NCBI GenBank assembly: GCA_035999765.1
Contig: CP108521.1
Coordinates: forward strand, 1,488,001 to 1,552,000
Reading direction: 5' to 3'
Origin: Streptomyces sp. NBC_01231
GTDB lineage: Bacteria; Actinomycetota; Actinomycetes; Streptomycetales; Streptomycetaceae
DNA: 64,000 nucleotides
Of this stretch, positions 34,455 through 43,647 are shown piece by piece; position 1 is the stretch's first letter; each line of letters begins with the position of its first letter. The position numbers and the translations under genes were made by a program. Under the pieces are notes generated by a model that was not told the DNA's origin, ran no database searches, and saw only the letters and a program-made list of their open reading frames with translations.

Positions 34455-36542
34455 TCAGCTCTGCTCCGGCATCACGAACTCGCACCACACGCATTTGCCG
34501 CCGCCGCGCGCCTCCACACCCCACACGTCGGTGAGCAGGTCGACGAGGAGCAGCCCCCGGCCGGAGACACCCGACTCGCCCGCCTCGCGGCGGCGGGGCA
34601 GGGCGCTGGAGGAGTCCTCGACCTCGACGCGCAGACGGCGGTCGCTGCCGGTATAGGCCCTGAGGGTGACGATCGCCGAACCCTCGGTGTGCATCAGGGC
34701 GTTGGTGATCAGTTCGTCGGCGACGAGTTCGATCTCGTCGGACCGGTCACGGGCGCCCCAGGCGGCGACGGCCGCGCGGACCATGTGCCGGGCCTCGGCC
34801 AGCGCCTCGGGGTCGCCGGGCGCCACATGCTGCCGGAGCCGACCGCCGGACCGGGGCGTTTCCAGGCCGCGGCGGCGCAGTAGGAGCAGGGCGACGTCGT
34901 CGTCGCCGCGGCGGTCCTCGACCACGTCGATGAGCCGGTCGGCGAGTTGCTGGACGTCCTGCGGTCCGGTGGCGATGAGGGCCGCGAGGGTCCGCATGCC
35001 GTCGTCCAGGTCGGCGCCGGGCTGTTCGACGAGGCCGTCGGTGCACAGCAGCAGGGTGTGGCCGGGGTCGAGTTCGACGGTGGCCACCGGGTATTCGAGG
35101 CGTTGGAACTCCGCGGACAGGCCCAGAGGCAGACCGCCCTCGACCGGGACACGGCGGCAACTGCCGTCGGAATGCCGGATCAGCGGGTCGATGTGGCCGG
35201 CCCGGACCACCTGGACCACGCCGGTGGCCAGGTCGGCCTCGGCGTACAGGCAGGTCGCGAAGCGGTCCGTGTCGAGTTCGTGCAGGAAGACCGAGGCGCG
35301 GGCCATCACGGTGGCCGGGGGGTGGCCCTCGGCGGCGTAGGCCCTGAGGACGATGCGCAGCTGGCCCATGACGGCGGCGGCGTGCGTGTCGTGGCCCTGG
35401 ACGTCACCGATGACGGCGCCGACGCGGCCGCCCGGCAGCGGGATGAGGTCGTACCAGTCGCCGCCGATGTCCCGGCCAGGTGATCCTCCGGCGGTCGCGG
35501 CGCGGTAGCGGACGGCCAGGTCGGCGCCGGGGACGCTGGGGATGGTGCGCGGCAGCATGGCCTGCTGGAGGCCGGTGGCGAGGTCCTTCTCCTGCTCGAA
35601 GAGCATGGCTCGTTGCAGGCTCTGGGCGATGCTGCTGCCGAGGGCGACGAGGACGTTGCGGTCCTCCGGCGAGAAGCCGCGCCGGTCGCTGTAGAGCAGG
35701 CCCATGGCACCGATCGGGCGGGCCTCGGCGATGAGCGGCAGATAGGCGGCCGCGGTGATGTTCAGGCCGGCGAGGTGCGGCCAGAGGATCGGATAGCGCT
35801 CGGCGAACTCCTCCGGCGACTCGATGAAGCGGGGGCTGAGGGTGCGGACGACCTCGCTCATCGGGTACGGCTCGTCGATCCGGGTGATGTCGGCGCCGGG
35901 GACGAAGCTGCCCTCGGGGCCCTCGGCCACCAGACGGATCCGGCCGGCCTCGACCAGTCCGAAGACCAGGCTGGTGGCGCCGAGGTGGGTGAGTCCGTGG
36001 GTGTCCCTGAGGACGTCGATCACGTCGTCGACCGTGCGGGCGTGCGCCAGTGCGGCGGTGGCCAGCTGCACCACGCTGGTCCGGTGGCGCCGCGCCTCGT
36101 CCTGGGCTGCCCGGTCGCGGCGGGCCTCGAGCTCGCTGAGCTCCTGGGTCGCTTCCCGGACGATGCCGACGATGCGGCGCGGACGGCCCGTCGGGTCCCG
36201 CCGGATGTAGCCCTGGGTGTGGGTCCAGCGCAGGGAGCCGTCCCGGCAGCGGAGCCGGAAGTAGGCGCCGTAGTTCTCGCTGCCGTCCTTCATGGCCTGC
36301 GCGACCACGGTGTCGATTCGGTGGGCCTCCGCGCGCGGGACCCGGATCAGGAGGGAGGCGGGGAAGCCGTCGTATTCGTCGGGGCGCAGGTCGAAGACCT
36401 CGTGGGCCTGGGCGTCCATGTGGAACAGACCCGTGTCCAGATCCCAGTCGAAACTGCCCATGCGGTTGAGCGCCAGGATCGGATCCGGGTGGGCGGGCCA
36501 GTCGTCCGGGAGTGACAGGGCGCTCGCTCCCCGATCAACCAT
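34455..36542 (-). CDS. PAS-GAF-SpoIIE phosphatase-HATPase fusion
   Basis: This 695-residue protein starts at ATG 36542 behind AAGGTGG. It has a PAS domain (about 20-135, LALNRMGSFDWDLDTG), a GAF domain (about 165-310), a PP2C/SpoIIE phosphatase (about 335-545, with IGGDWYDLIPLPGGRVGAVIGDVQGHDTHAAAVMGQLR) and a C-terminal HATPase_c anti-sigma kinase domain (about 560-690, VADELITNALMHTEGSAIV). Such multidomain proteins set the state of anti-sigma-factor antagonists in Streptomyces general stress control. The phosphatase metal aspartates appear intact. It is divergent from the lipase maturation factor gene. Confidence 0.9.
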   Translation of the reverse strand: MVDRGASALSLPDDWPAHPDPILALNRMGSFDWDLDTGLFHMDAQAHEVFDLRPDEYDGFPASLLIRVPRAEAHRIDTVVAQAMKDGSENYGAYFRLRCRDGSLRWTHTQGYIRRDPTGRPRRIVGIVREATQELSELEARRDRAAQDEARRHRTSVVQLATAALAHARTVDDVIDVLRDTHGLTHLGATSLVFGLVEAGRIRLVAEGPEGSFVPGADITRIDEPYPMSEVVRTLSPRFIESPEEFAERYPILWPHLAGLNITAAAYLPLIAEARPIGAMGLLYSDRRGFSPEDRNVLVALGSSIAQSLQRAMLFEQEKDLATGLQQAMLPRTIPSVPGADLAVRYRAATAGGSPGRDIGGDWYDLIPLPGGRVGAVIGDVQGHDTHAAAVMGQLRIVLRAYAAEGHPPATVMARASVFLHELDTDRFATCLYAEADLATGVVQVVRAGHIDPLIRHSDGSCRRVPVEGGLPLGLSAEFQRLEYPVATVELDPGHTLLLCTDGLVEQPGADLDDGMRTLAALIATGPQDVQQLADRLIDVVEDRRGDDDVALLLLRRRGLETPRSGGRLRQHVAPGDPEALAEARHMVRAAVAAWGARDRSDEIELVADELITNALMHTEGSAIVTLRAYTGSDRRLRVEVEDSSSALPRRREAGESGVSGRGLLLVDLLTDVWGVEARGGGKCVWCEFVMPEQS

Positions 36543-36848
36543 GGGGCCACCTTGCCAGCATTTGCCCGATTCTTCGACCGAGGTGGGGTGCCGGTTTCAA
36601 GGTCTGTTCACCAGCTGTCGAAAACCCCGGTGAGGCTGTGGAAAACGCTGTCCCCGGGGAGGTGCCGGGCCCCGCCCGGGAGTGGCTCCTTCGACCGGGG
36701 GCGCTTCCGGGTCGGTCAGGTCGGCCTGTCGGGGAGCCTCTGCTTCACTCGATCGGGGTACGCGAGCACAAGGGAGGTACACGGGGCGTCACGTCGATGT
36801 TCGGCGTGTGGGTGTTCGGCGCGAGAATGGAGAGGGGAGCGCACGTCC
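36543..36848. other. Divergent intergenic region, SpoIIE/LMF
   Basis: This 306-base gap is GC-rich with no coding frame. It has two copies of CTGT(C/G)GAAAAC (about 36616-36625 and 36645-36654); the latter includes TGTGGAAAA, which is similar to one DnaA-type box. Two scattered half-matches do not make an origin. I see no other strong signal. Confidence 0.5.
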
Positions 36849-38270
36849 GTGGACTGGTTCACCGCACCGGAGTACTGGATGAGTCGGCTGGTCTTCCAGC
36901 GGGCTCTGGCCGGGGTGTACCTCGTGGCGTTCCTGACGGCGGCCCTGCAGTTCCGGGCGCTGATCGGGGAGCGCGGGATGCTGCCGGTGCCCCGGTATCT
37001 GGAGCGGGTGCCGTTCAGGCGGGCTCCGGCGCTCTTCCACCTGCACTACTCGGACCGCTTCTTCGCCGCCTCGGCCTGGGCGGGCTGCGCGGTGTCGGCG
37101 GCGCTGCTGGCGGGTCTGGACTCCCGGCTGCCGTTGGGGGCCTCGATGGCGCTGTGGGCGCTCCCCTGGGCGCTGTACCTGTCGATCGTCAACGTCGGGC
37201 AGACCTGGTACGGCTTCGGGTGGGAGTCCCTGCTTCTGGAGGTCGGCTTCCTCTCCATTTTCCTCGGCAACGACGAGGTGGCCCCGCCGGTCGTCGTGCT
37301 GTTCCTGCTGCGCTGGATCCTGTTCCGGGTGGAGTTCGGCGCGGGTCTGATCAAGATGCGCGGTGACGCGTGCTGGCGGAAGCTGACGTGCCTCGACTTC
37401 CACCACGAGACACAGCCGATGCCAGGGCCGTTGAGCTGGTTCTTCCACCGACTGCCCCGTCCCCTGCACCGGGTGGAGGTGGCCGCGAACCATGTCACCC
37501 AACTCGTCGTGCCCGTGCTGCTGTTCACCCCGCAGCCGATCGCCACGGCGGCGGCCTCGCTGATGGTCCTGACGCAGCTGTGGCTGGTGCTGTCGGGCAA
37601 CTTCTCGTGGCTGAACTGGATCACCATCGTGCTGGCGCTGTCGGCGGTGGAGTTCCCCGGCGATCCGCCGTCGGTGGCGGGGCCGCCCGTCTGGTACGAG
37701 GTGGTGGTACTCGCCGTCGCCGCGCTACTGGTGGGCCTGAGCTACCAGCCGGTCCGCAACATGCTCTCCCGGCGCCAGGTCATGAACCGCTCCTTCGACC
37801 CGCTCCATCTGGTCAACACCTACGGGGCGTTCGGCAGCGTCAGCCGGATCCGCTACGAGGTGGTCGTCGAGGGCACGGCGGACGACGCACCGCGCGAGGA
37901 CTCCGACTGGCGGGAGTACGAGTTCAAGGGCAAGCCGGGCGATCCCCGGCACTGGCCGCGCCAGTTCGCGCCGTACCATCTGCGGCTCGACTGGATGATG
38001 TGGTTCGCCGCGCTGTCGCCCGCCTACGCCGGGACCTGGTTCGGGGCCTTGGTGGAACGGCTGCTGGAGAACGACCGCGACACCCTGAAGCTGCTGCGCC
38101 GCTCCCCGTTCCCGTCCGACGCCCCGCCCCGCTATGTCCGCGCCCGCCTCTTCCGCTACCGCTACACGACCTGGCGTGAGCTGCGGGAGACGGGCGCGTG
38201 CTGGGAGCGGACGTACGTACGCGAGTACCTGCCGCCGACCCGGCTGACGGGGGTGTCCCACAGGTCGTAG
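36849..38270 (+). CDS. Lipase maturation factor family protein
   Basis: This 473-residue protein uses GTG 36849 behind GAGAGGGGAG. It has about nine hydrophobic helices, starting YWMSRLVFQRALAGVYLVAFLTAALQF. The conserved family segment WRKLTCLDFHHETQPMPGPLSWF lies near residue 178, and the C-terminal domain carries RYRYTTWRELRETGACWERTYVREYLPP. It is a bacterial member of PF06762 (lipase maturation factor 1). Animal LMF1 assists folding of lipases in the ER; the bacterial role is unknown but may involve secreted enzyme folding. No lipase is adjacent. Confidence 0.87.
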   Translation: MDWFTAPEYWMSRLVFQRALAGVYLVAFLTAALQFRALIGERGMLPVPRYLERVPFRRAPALFHLHYSDRFFAASAWAGCAVSAALLAGLDSRLPLGASMALWALPWALYLSIVNVGQTWYGFGWESLLLEVGFLSIFLGNDEVAPPVVVLFLLRWILFRVEFGAGLIKMRGDACWRKLTCLDFHHETQPMPGPLSWFFHRLPRPLHRVEVAANHVTQLVVPVLLFTPQPIATAAASLMVLTQLWLVLSGNFSWLNWITIVLALSAVEFPGDPPSVAGPPVWYEVVVLAVAALLVGLSYQPVRNMLSRRQVMNRSFDPLHLVNTYGAFGSVSRIRYEVVVEGTADDAPREDSDWREYEFKGKPGDPRHWPRQFAPYHLRLDWMMWFAALSPAYAGTWFGALVERLLENDRDTLKLLRRSPFPSDAPPRYVRARLFRYRYTTWRELRETGACWERTYVREYLPPTRLTGVSHRS

Positions 38271-38304
38271 CCGCGCGGGGCTCGCAGGCTCTGGAGCGGG
38301 TGGC

Positions 38305-39129
38305 TCAGAGGCCGTAGACGCGGGTGGCGGTGGTCTCGAAGATCCGGGTGCGGTCGGCGGGGTCGGTCAACCGGGCTGCCGCGTCCAGCACGTCGCCGTA
38401 GGTCGCCGCGAGCGTGCACACCGGCCAGTCCGAGCCGAACATCAGCCGGTCGGGACCGAAGGCGTGCAACACCACCTCGGCGTACGGGCGCAGGTCGGCG
38501 ACGGTCCACGAGTCGGCGTCCGCCTCGGTGACCATGCCGGAGAGCTTGCAGACGGTGTTCGGCAGGGCGGCGAGGGCGCGGACGTCACCCGCCCAGGGTT
38601 CGAGGGCGCCGGAGGCGATGGGCGGTTTGCCCAAGTGGTCCAGGACGAAGGTGAGTTCGGGCAGGGCGGCCGCCGCCTTGGCGCAGGCCGGGAGCTGGTG
38701 GGGCAGCACCACGAGGTCATAGACGAGCCCGGCGTCGGCGACGGCCGCGAGCCCGCGCCGTACGTCCGCCCGCAGCAGCCACTCCGGGTCCGGCTCACCC
38801 TGGACCTGATGCCGGATGCCCTTGAGGTACTGCCCGCCGGGGAGTTCCCGCAGCCGGGCCAGCTCGTCGGCGACGTCGGGCCGGGTGAGGTCGGTCCAGC
38901 CGACGACACCCGCGATCAGCTCGTGGTCGGCCGCGAGAGCGAGGAACTCCGGGGTCTCCTCGGCGACCGTGACGGTCTGGACGAGGACGGTGCGGTCGAC
39001 TCCAGCCGCACCGGCCTCGGGCCGAAGGTCCGCCACCGTGAAATCGCGTCGCAGCGGGCTGTGTTCCTCGATCCAGTCCTGGTCCCGTACGGACAGGTCC
39101 CACACATGGTGGTGCGCGTCCACGGTCAC
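38305..39129 (-). CDS. Amidohydrolase, probable L-fuconolactone hydrolase
   Basis: This 274-residue protein from GTG 39129 (GGGAGCTGCC upstream) starts VTVDAHHHVWDLS with the H-x-H metal-binding motif. Further motifs are IAGVVGWTDLTRP, YLKGIRHQVQGEPD, VLDHLGKPPI and LMFGSDWPVC of the COG3618 family. These enzymes hydrolyse sugar lactones such as L-fucono-1,5-lactone to L-fuconate. The position at the end of the fucose operon, overlapping the mutarotase by 4 bases, supports that role. Confidence 0.86.
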   Translation of the reverse strand: MTVDAHHHVWDLSVRDQDWIEEHSPLRRDFTVADLRPEAGAAGVDRTVLVQTVTVAEETPEFLALAADHELIAGVVGWTDLTRPDVADELARLRELPGGQYLKGIRHQVQGEPDPEWLLRADVRRGLAAVADAGLVYDLVVLPHQLPACAKAAAALPELTFVLDHLGKPPIASGALEPWAGDVRALAALPNTVCKLSGMVTEADADSWTVADLRPYAEVVLHAFGPDRLMFGSDWPVCTLAATYGDVLDAAARLTDPADRTRIFETTATRVYGL

Positions 39130-39440
39130 GGCAGCTCCCACACCACGGGCAGACCGGCGTCGGCACCCTCGCCGGAGTAGTCGTGCACCACGTCCAGCAG
39201 CCGGCCCATGCGGGTCTGCCAGGCGACGTTGACCGGGAGTTTCTCCAGTTCGGCCAGGAGGCGGGCGTAGTCCTCGCACTCCAGGACGTGGAAGAGATCG
39301 GTGCCGCTGCGCCAGATGGTCCAGGAGGTGGCTCCGGCGGCGCGGATCGCGTCGGTCAGTTCGACCGGGACCTCGCGGTGGGCGGACTCGTACTCGTCGA
39401 TCCGGTCGGCGCGGACCTTCGTGTGCAGGGCGACTCTCAT
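39126..39440 (-). CDS. L-fucose/L-rhamnose mutarotase
   Basis: This 104-residue protein is the full length of the RhaM-like family (PF05336). It has MRVALHTKVRADRIDEYESAHREV, AAGATSWTIWRSGTDLFHVLECEDYARLLAEL and NVAWQTRMGRLLDVVHDYSG. It interconverts alpha and beta anomers and lets the dehydrogenase act on the beta form. Start ATG 39440 overlaps the aldo/keto reductase stop by 4 bases. The mutarotase in an L-fucose operon is probably fucose-specific, but the family also includes rhamnose enzymes. Confidence 0.87.
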   Translation of the reverse strand: MRVALHTKVRADRIDEYESAHREVPVELTDAIRAAGATSWTIWRSGTDLFHVLECEDYARLLAELEKLPVNVAWQTRMGRLLDVVHDYSGEGADAGLPVVWELP

Positions 39441-40423
39441 GACGGTTCTCCGGTGAGGACGGGGGCGTCGGCGGGCAGGAGGCCGGTGTCGCGCAGTTCC
39501 TGCCAGAAGGCGGTGGGCACCTGGGCCGCGAACTGGTCGGCGCAGTCGTGGACCTCGGCCGCCGACCGGACGCCGACCAGGACGCTCGCGACCGCCGCGG
39601 GGGCGGCGCAGAAGGCCAGCGCGGCGGCCCTCAGGGTGGTGCCGTGGCGATCGGCGACGGATTTCAGGCGCAGGGCCCGGTCCAGCAACTCGGCCGGCGC
39701 CTGGGCGTAGTTGTACGTCGCCCCGGGCCTGGGGTCCGCCAGGAGCCCGGAGTTGAAGGCGCCGCCGATGACGACGGAGGTGCCGCGTGCCACGGCGGCC
39801 GGGAGCAGTTCGGCGAGCGCGTGCTGGTCGAGCAGGGTGTAGCGGCCGGCGCACAGCACCACGTCGACGTCCGTATCACGGACGAAGCGGGTGAGCATCC
39901 CGGCCTGGTTCATGCCCACGCCGATCGCGCCGACCACACCGTCCGAACGGAGCTTCTCCAGGGCCGGATAGCCCTCCCGGAAGGCCTGTTCGGCGTGGTC
40001 GTCCGGGTCGTGCAGGTAGACGAGGTCGACGCGGTCGAGGCCGAGCCGCTCCAGGCTCGCCTCCAGGGTGCGTCGTACGCCGTCGGCGGTGAAGTCCCAG
40101 ACGCGGCGGTGGGTGGCGGGGACCGCGAAGCCGTTGGCGAGGTCGTCGCCCGGTGCCGACGACGGTTCCAGACGGCGGCCCACCTTCGTCGAGACCGTGT
40201 ACCGCGCGCGGGGGTACGCGCGCAGGGCCGCTCCGAGCCGGCGTTCGGACAGGCCGAGGCCGTAGTGCGGGGCGGTGTCGAAGTAGCGCACCCCGCGTTG
40301 CCAGGCGGCGGTCACGGCCTCGTGCGCCTGCTCCTCGCCGACCTCGGTGAAGAGGTTGCCTATGGCGGCGGCGCCGAAGGCCAGGGCGCTGACCTCGACG
40401 CCGCTTCGGCCGAGCGTGCTCAC
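39437..40423 (-). CDS. Aldo/keto reductase, probable L-fucose dehydrogenase
   Basis: This 328-residue protein has the AKR catalytic set: D and Y in RYFDTAPHYGLGLSERRLG, K in STKVGRRLEP and H in VDLVYLHDPDDHAE. It is close to the D-threo-aldose 1-dehydrogenase (Pseudomonas L-fucose dehydrogenase) type. NAD(P)-dependent oxidation of L-fucose to L-fuconolactone is predicted, feeding the amidohydrolase. GTG at 40423 overlaps the SDR stop by 4 bases. The alternative is that the SDR is the fucose dehydrogenase and this AKR acts on another aldehyde. Confidence 0.85.
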   Translation of the reverse strand: MSTLGRSGVEVSALAFGAAAIGNLFTEVGEEQAHEAVTAAWQRGVRYFDTAPHYGLGLSERRLGAALRAYPRARYTVSTKVGRRLEPSSAPGDDLANGFAVPATHRRVWDFTADGVRRTLEASLERLGLDRVDLVYLHDPDDHAEQAFREGYPALEKLRSDGVVGAIGVGMNQAGMLTRFVRDTDVDVVLCAGRYTLLDQHALAELLPAAVARGTSVVIGGAFNSGLLADPRPGATYNYAQAPAELLDRALRLKSVADRHGTTLRAAALAFCAAPAAVASVLVGVRSAAEVHDCADQFAAQVPTAFWQELRDTGLLPADAPVLTGEPS

Positions 40424-41175
40424 TGGCCGGCCGGCCGCAGCCGCAGGCCCTGCATACCACCGTCCACGGCGAGCGACGTACCGGTGGTGGCGCCGGACAG
40501 CGGACTCGCCAGGTAGGCGATCGCGCTCGCGACCTCGTCGGCGCTCACCAGGCGGCCGGAGGGCTGGCGGGCCTCCAGGGCGGCGCGTTCGGCGGCCGGG
40601 TCGGCGGCCTTGGACAGCAGACGGCCGATCCACGGGGTGTCCGCCGTGCCGGGGTTGACGCAGTTGACGCGGATGCCCTCGCGGACGTGGTCGGCGGCCA
40701 TCGCGAGGGTGAGGGAGTACACGGCGCCCTTGGTCGCGCTGTACAGCGCCCGCTGCGGCAAACCCGCGGTGGCCGCGATGGAGCACGTGTTGACGATCGC
40801 CGCGTGCGTGGATTCCCGCAGGTGGGGCAGGGCGGCACGGGCCACCCGGACCATGCCGACGACGTTGACGTCCAGGACCCGGTGCCACTCCTCGTCGTCG
40901 TTGTCCTCGACGGTGCCCTGGGCGCCGATGCCCGCGTTGTTGACCACGACGTCCAGTCCGCCGAGGTCGGCGACGGCTGCCGTCACCGCCGCCCGTACGG
41001 AGGCGTCGTCGGTGACGTCGGCGCGGTGGGCGAACAGCGGCTTGTCGACCGACGACGGATCCAGGTCGAGAACGGCGACCTGGGCGCCACGGGCGGCCAG
41101 GAGTTCGGCCGTCGCCCGGCCGATGCCGGAGGCACCGCCCGTCACCAGGGCCTTGAGGCCCTCGAAGTCGCTCAT
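40420..41175 (-). CDS. SDR, probable 2-keto-3-deoxy-L-fuconate dehydrogenase
   Basis: This 251-residue classical SDR has the cofactor motif [23 protein letters not shown] (suggesting NAD), NNAG in [13 protein letters not shown] and the catalytic set S in [22 protein letters not shown] (Tyr-x3-Lys). It ends with [15 protein letters not shown]. It is probably the dehydrogenase of 2-keto-3-deoxy-L-fuconate, because fuconate dehydratase lies directly upstream (4-base overlap). It could instead be the fucose dehydrogenase, which is an SDR in Burkholderia. Confidence 0.85.
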   Translation of the reverse strand: MSDFEGLKALVTGGASGIGRATAELLAARGAQVAVLDLDPSSVDKPLFAHRADVTDDASVRAAVTAAVADLGGLDVVVNNAGIGAQGTVEDNDDEEWHRVLDVNVVGMVRVARAALPHLRESTHAAIVNTCSIAATAGLPQRALYSATKGAVYSLTLAMAADHVREGIRVNCVNPGTADTPWIGRLLSKAADPAAERAALEARQPSGRLVSADEVASAIAYLASPLSGATTGTSLAVDGGMQGLRLRPAGQ

Positions 41176-42584
41176 GCCGCCTGTCCCTTCTTGTCGGGGG
41201 TCTTGCCGGGGGTGTTGCCGGGGGTGCTGCCGGAGGCGTTGTCCGCGTTCTGCTGCGTCTTGAGGTCGGCCGCCCAGAAGGCGCCGTCGGGGAAGGTGTA
41301 CCGCGCCAGGGACTCCGGTCGCATGGCGGCCGAGAAACCCGGAGTGGTGGGTGCCGTGTAGTGACCCTCGCGGATCACCACCGGGTCGAGGAAGTGGTCG
41401 TGCAGATGGTCCACGTACTCGATCACACGGTCCTCGGTGGTGCCGGACAGCGACACGTAGTCGAACATCGACAGATGCTGGACGAGTTCGCACAGGCCGA
41501 CACCGCCCGCGTGCGGGCAGACCGGCACGCCGAACTTGGCCGCGAGCAGCAGGACCGCGAGGTTCTCGTTGACGCCCGCGACCCGCGCCGCGTCGATCTG
41601 GACGACGTCGACGGCGCCGGCCTGGAGGAGCTGCTTGAAGACGACCCGGTTCTGCACGTGCTCGCCGGTGGCGACCTTGACCGGTGCCACGGCCTGGCGG
41701 ATGGCGGCGTGGCCCAGGATGTCGTCGGGGCTGGTGGGCTCCTCGACCCAGTACGGGTCGAACTCGGCGAGTGCTTTGGTCCAGCGGATCGCCTCGGCGA
41801 CGTCCCAGCGCTGGTTGGCGTCGATCGCCATGCGGATGTCGGGGCCGACGACATGGCGGGCGACCCGGCAGCGCCGTACGTCGTCGTCGAGGTCCGCGCC
41901 GACCTTCAGTTTGATCTGCCGGAAGCCCTCGGCCACGGCCTGGGCGGCGAGGCGGGTGAGTTTCTCGTCGCTGTAGCCGAGCCAGCCCGGGGAGGTGGTG
42001 TAGGCGGGGAAGCCGGTGGCGAGCAGGTCCCTGGTGCGCTCGGCGGCGCCTTCCCGGCCTCTGCGCAGCAGTTCCAGCGCCTCCTCGGGCGTGAGGGCGT
42101 CGGTGAGGTAGCGGAAGTCGACCTGGCTGACCAGCCATTCGGGGTCGGCCTCGGCGAGGAGCCGCCACAGCGGCTTGTCGGCACGCTTGGCCGCCAGGTC
42201 CCACACGGCGTTGGTGACCGCGCCGATCGCCATGTGCATCACGCCCTTCTCAGGGCCGAGCCACCGTAGCTGGCTGTCCCCGATCAGGTCCCGGAACAGC
42301 GACCCCGGGTCGGCACACAGCTCGTCGACGGACCGTCCGATCACGTGGTGGCGCAGTGCCTGGATCGCGGCGACCTGAACGTCGTTGCCCCGCCCGATGG
42401 TGAAGGTGAAGCCGTGCCCCTGCGGCCCGCCGTCCGCGTCCTCGCTGTCCGTGCGCAGCACGACGTACGCCGCCGAGTAGTCGGGGTCGGGATTCATCGC
42501 GTCGGAGCCGTCGAGCTCGCGCGAGGTGGGGAAACGGATGTCGTAGGTGTCGACCGCGGTGATACGGACGGGCGTCGGGGACAC
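41172..42584 (-). CDS. L-fuconate dehydratase (enolase superfamily)
   Basis: This 470-residue protein from GTG 42584 (GAAAGG upstream) has the catalytic K-x-K in [12 protein letters not shown], metal ligands D in [11 protein letters not shown] in [10 protein letters not shown] and E in [12 protein letters not shown], and H in [15 protein letters not shown]. The N-terminus has [24 protein letters not shown], typical of the fuconate dehydratase/ENOSF1 group. It dehydrates L-fuconate to 2-keto-3-deoxy-L-fuconate. The last 30 residues are a low-complexity Thr/Pro/Gly/Lys tail encoded by three 12-base direct repeats, absent from the domain core. Confidence 0.92.
   Translation of the reverse strand: MSPTPVRITAVDTYDIRFPTSRELDGSDAMNPDPDYSAAYVVLRTDSEDADGGPQGHGFTFTIGRGNDVQVAAIQALRHHVIGRSVDELCADPGSLFRDLIGDSQLRWLGPEKGVMHMAIGAVTNAVWDLAAKRADKPLWRLLAEADPEWLVSQVDFRYLTDALTPEEALELLRRGREGAAERTRDLLATGFPAYTTSPGWLGYSDEKLTRLAAQAVAEGFRQIKLKVGADLDDDVRRCRVARHVVGPDIRMAIDANQRWDVAEAIRWTKALAEFDPYWVEEPTSPDDILGHAAIRQAVAPVKVATGEHVQNRVVFKQLLQAGAVDVVQIDAARVAGVNENLAVLLLAAKFGVPVCPHAGGVGLCELVQHLSMFDYVSLSGTTEDRVIEYVDHLHDHFLDPVVIREGHYTAPTTPGFSAAMRPESLARYTFPDGAFWAADLKTQQNADNASGSTPGNTPGKTPDKKGQAA
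41196..41231. repeat. Three 12-bp direct repeats in the fuconate dehydratase tail
   Basis: GGGGGTCTTGCC, GGGGGTGTTGCC and GGGGGTGCTGCC follow each other without spacers at the extreme 3' end of the coding sequence. They encode the repeated G-x-T-P-like tail. Slipped-strand expansion is a plausible origin. Confidence 0.85.
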
Positions 42585-42621
42585 GGAGGGCCTTTCGGTC
42601 GTGGTCAGGGTCGGGGGCGGG

Positions 42622-43647
42622 TCAGTCCTGGGCGCGGCCCGTCGTGACACGGGCGATCATGAGGGCGACGAGGATGATCCCTCCGTAGATGGCCTGGATC
42701 CAGAAGGACGGCACCTGGGCGAGTGTCAGCAGGTTCTGTACGACGCCGAGGAGGAGTACGCCGGTCAGCGCGCCGAACATGGTGCCCTTGCCGCCGTCGA
42801 GGCTGATGCCGCCGATCACCGCGGCCGCGAACACGGTGAAGATCATGTTCTGGCCCTGGTTGGCGCTGATCGCGCCGACGTAACCGGTCTGGAGCAGTCC
42901 GCCCACCGAGGCGAGGACGCCCGCGACGACGAACACCCCGAGCATCACCCGGTCGACGCGGATTCCCGCCGCGCGGGCCGCGTCCGCGTTGCCGCCGATC
43001 GCGTAGAGGGCGCGTCCCACGCGGTGGTACTTCAGCACGAACCCGGCGATCGCGAAGGCGGCCGCGGCGAGCCACACCGACATCGGGACGTTCAGGAAGG
43101 TGGTGGTGGCGAGGGAGTAGAAGCTGTCGGGCATGCCGAACAGGGTCTTGCCCTTGGTGGCGCCGACGAGCAGGCCGCGCAGGACGATCAGCATCGCGAG
43201 CGTCACGATGAACGCGTTCAGCTTGAACTTGACGACCAGGATCCCGTTGAAGGCGCCGATCACCGCGCCGACGACGAGGATCGCCAGCAGCGCGAGCGCG
43301 GCCGGGAACTCGGTGCCCCAACCGGACTGGGCGGCGGGCAGCACCAGGAGCGCTCCGATGGCGGGCGCGATCCCGACCATCGACTCCAGGGACAGGTCGA
43401 ACTTGCCCGTGATGAGGACGAGCGACTCGGCCAGCACCACCATCGCCAGGGCGGCGGAGGCGCCGAGGATCGAGATCAGGTTGCGTTCGGTGAGGAACGA
43501 GTCGTTGACCACCGCGCCGAGCACCATGAGCAGCAACAGGGCGGGAACGAGGGCGAGTTCACGGGCCCGCCGCAGCAGTACCGTTCTGGCCGAACGTGCG
43601 GCGGGGGTGTGGCGCGGGGCGAGCGGCTGGGCCTTCGTCTCAGTCAC
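42622..43647 (-). CDS. Sugar ABC transporter permease
   Basis: This 341-residue protein from GTG 43647 has a GGGGGGAGCC site and overlaps the ATPase stop. It has about nine hydrophobic segments and the RbsC/BPD_transp_2 features SVMGIAP-like [54 protein letters not shown] (the EAA-like loop) and [19 protein letters not shown]. It forms the membrane channel for a pentose- or deoxyhexose-type sugar. Context indicates L-fucose. Confidence 0.92.
   Translation of the reverse strand: MTETKAQPLAPRHTPAARSARTVLLRRARELALVPALLLLMVLGAVVNDSFLTERNLISILGASAALAMVVLAESLVLITGKFDLSLESMVGIAPAIGALLVLPAAQSGWGTEFPAALALLAILVVGAVIGAFNGILVVKFKLNAFIVTLAMLIVLRGLLVGATKGKTLFGMPDSFYSLATTTFLNVPMSVWLAAAAFAIAGFVLKYHRVGRALYAIGGNADAARAAGIRVDRVMLGVFVVAGVLASVGGLLQTGYVGAISANQGQNMIFTVFAAAVIGGISLDGGKGTMFGALTGVLLLGVVQNLLTLAQVPSFWIQAIYGGIILVALMIARVTTGRAQD

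Noticed and set aside
36613..36656. DnaA-box-like TGTGGAAAA and a repeated CTGT(C/G)GAAAAC
   Set aside because: Only two imperfect copies in a divergent promoter gap, with no dnaA/dnaN neighbours; not a replication origin.
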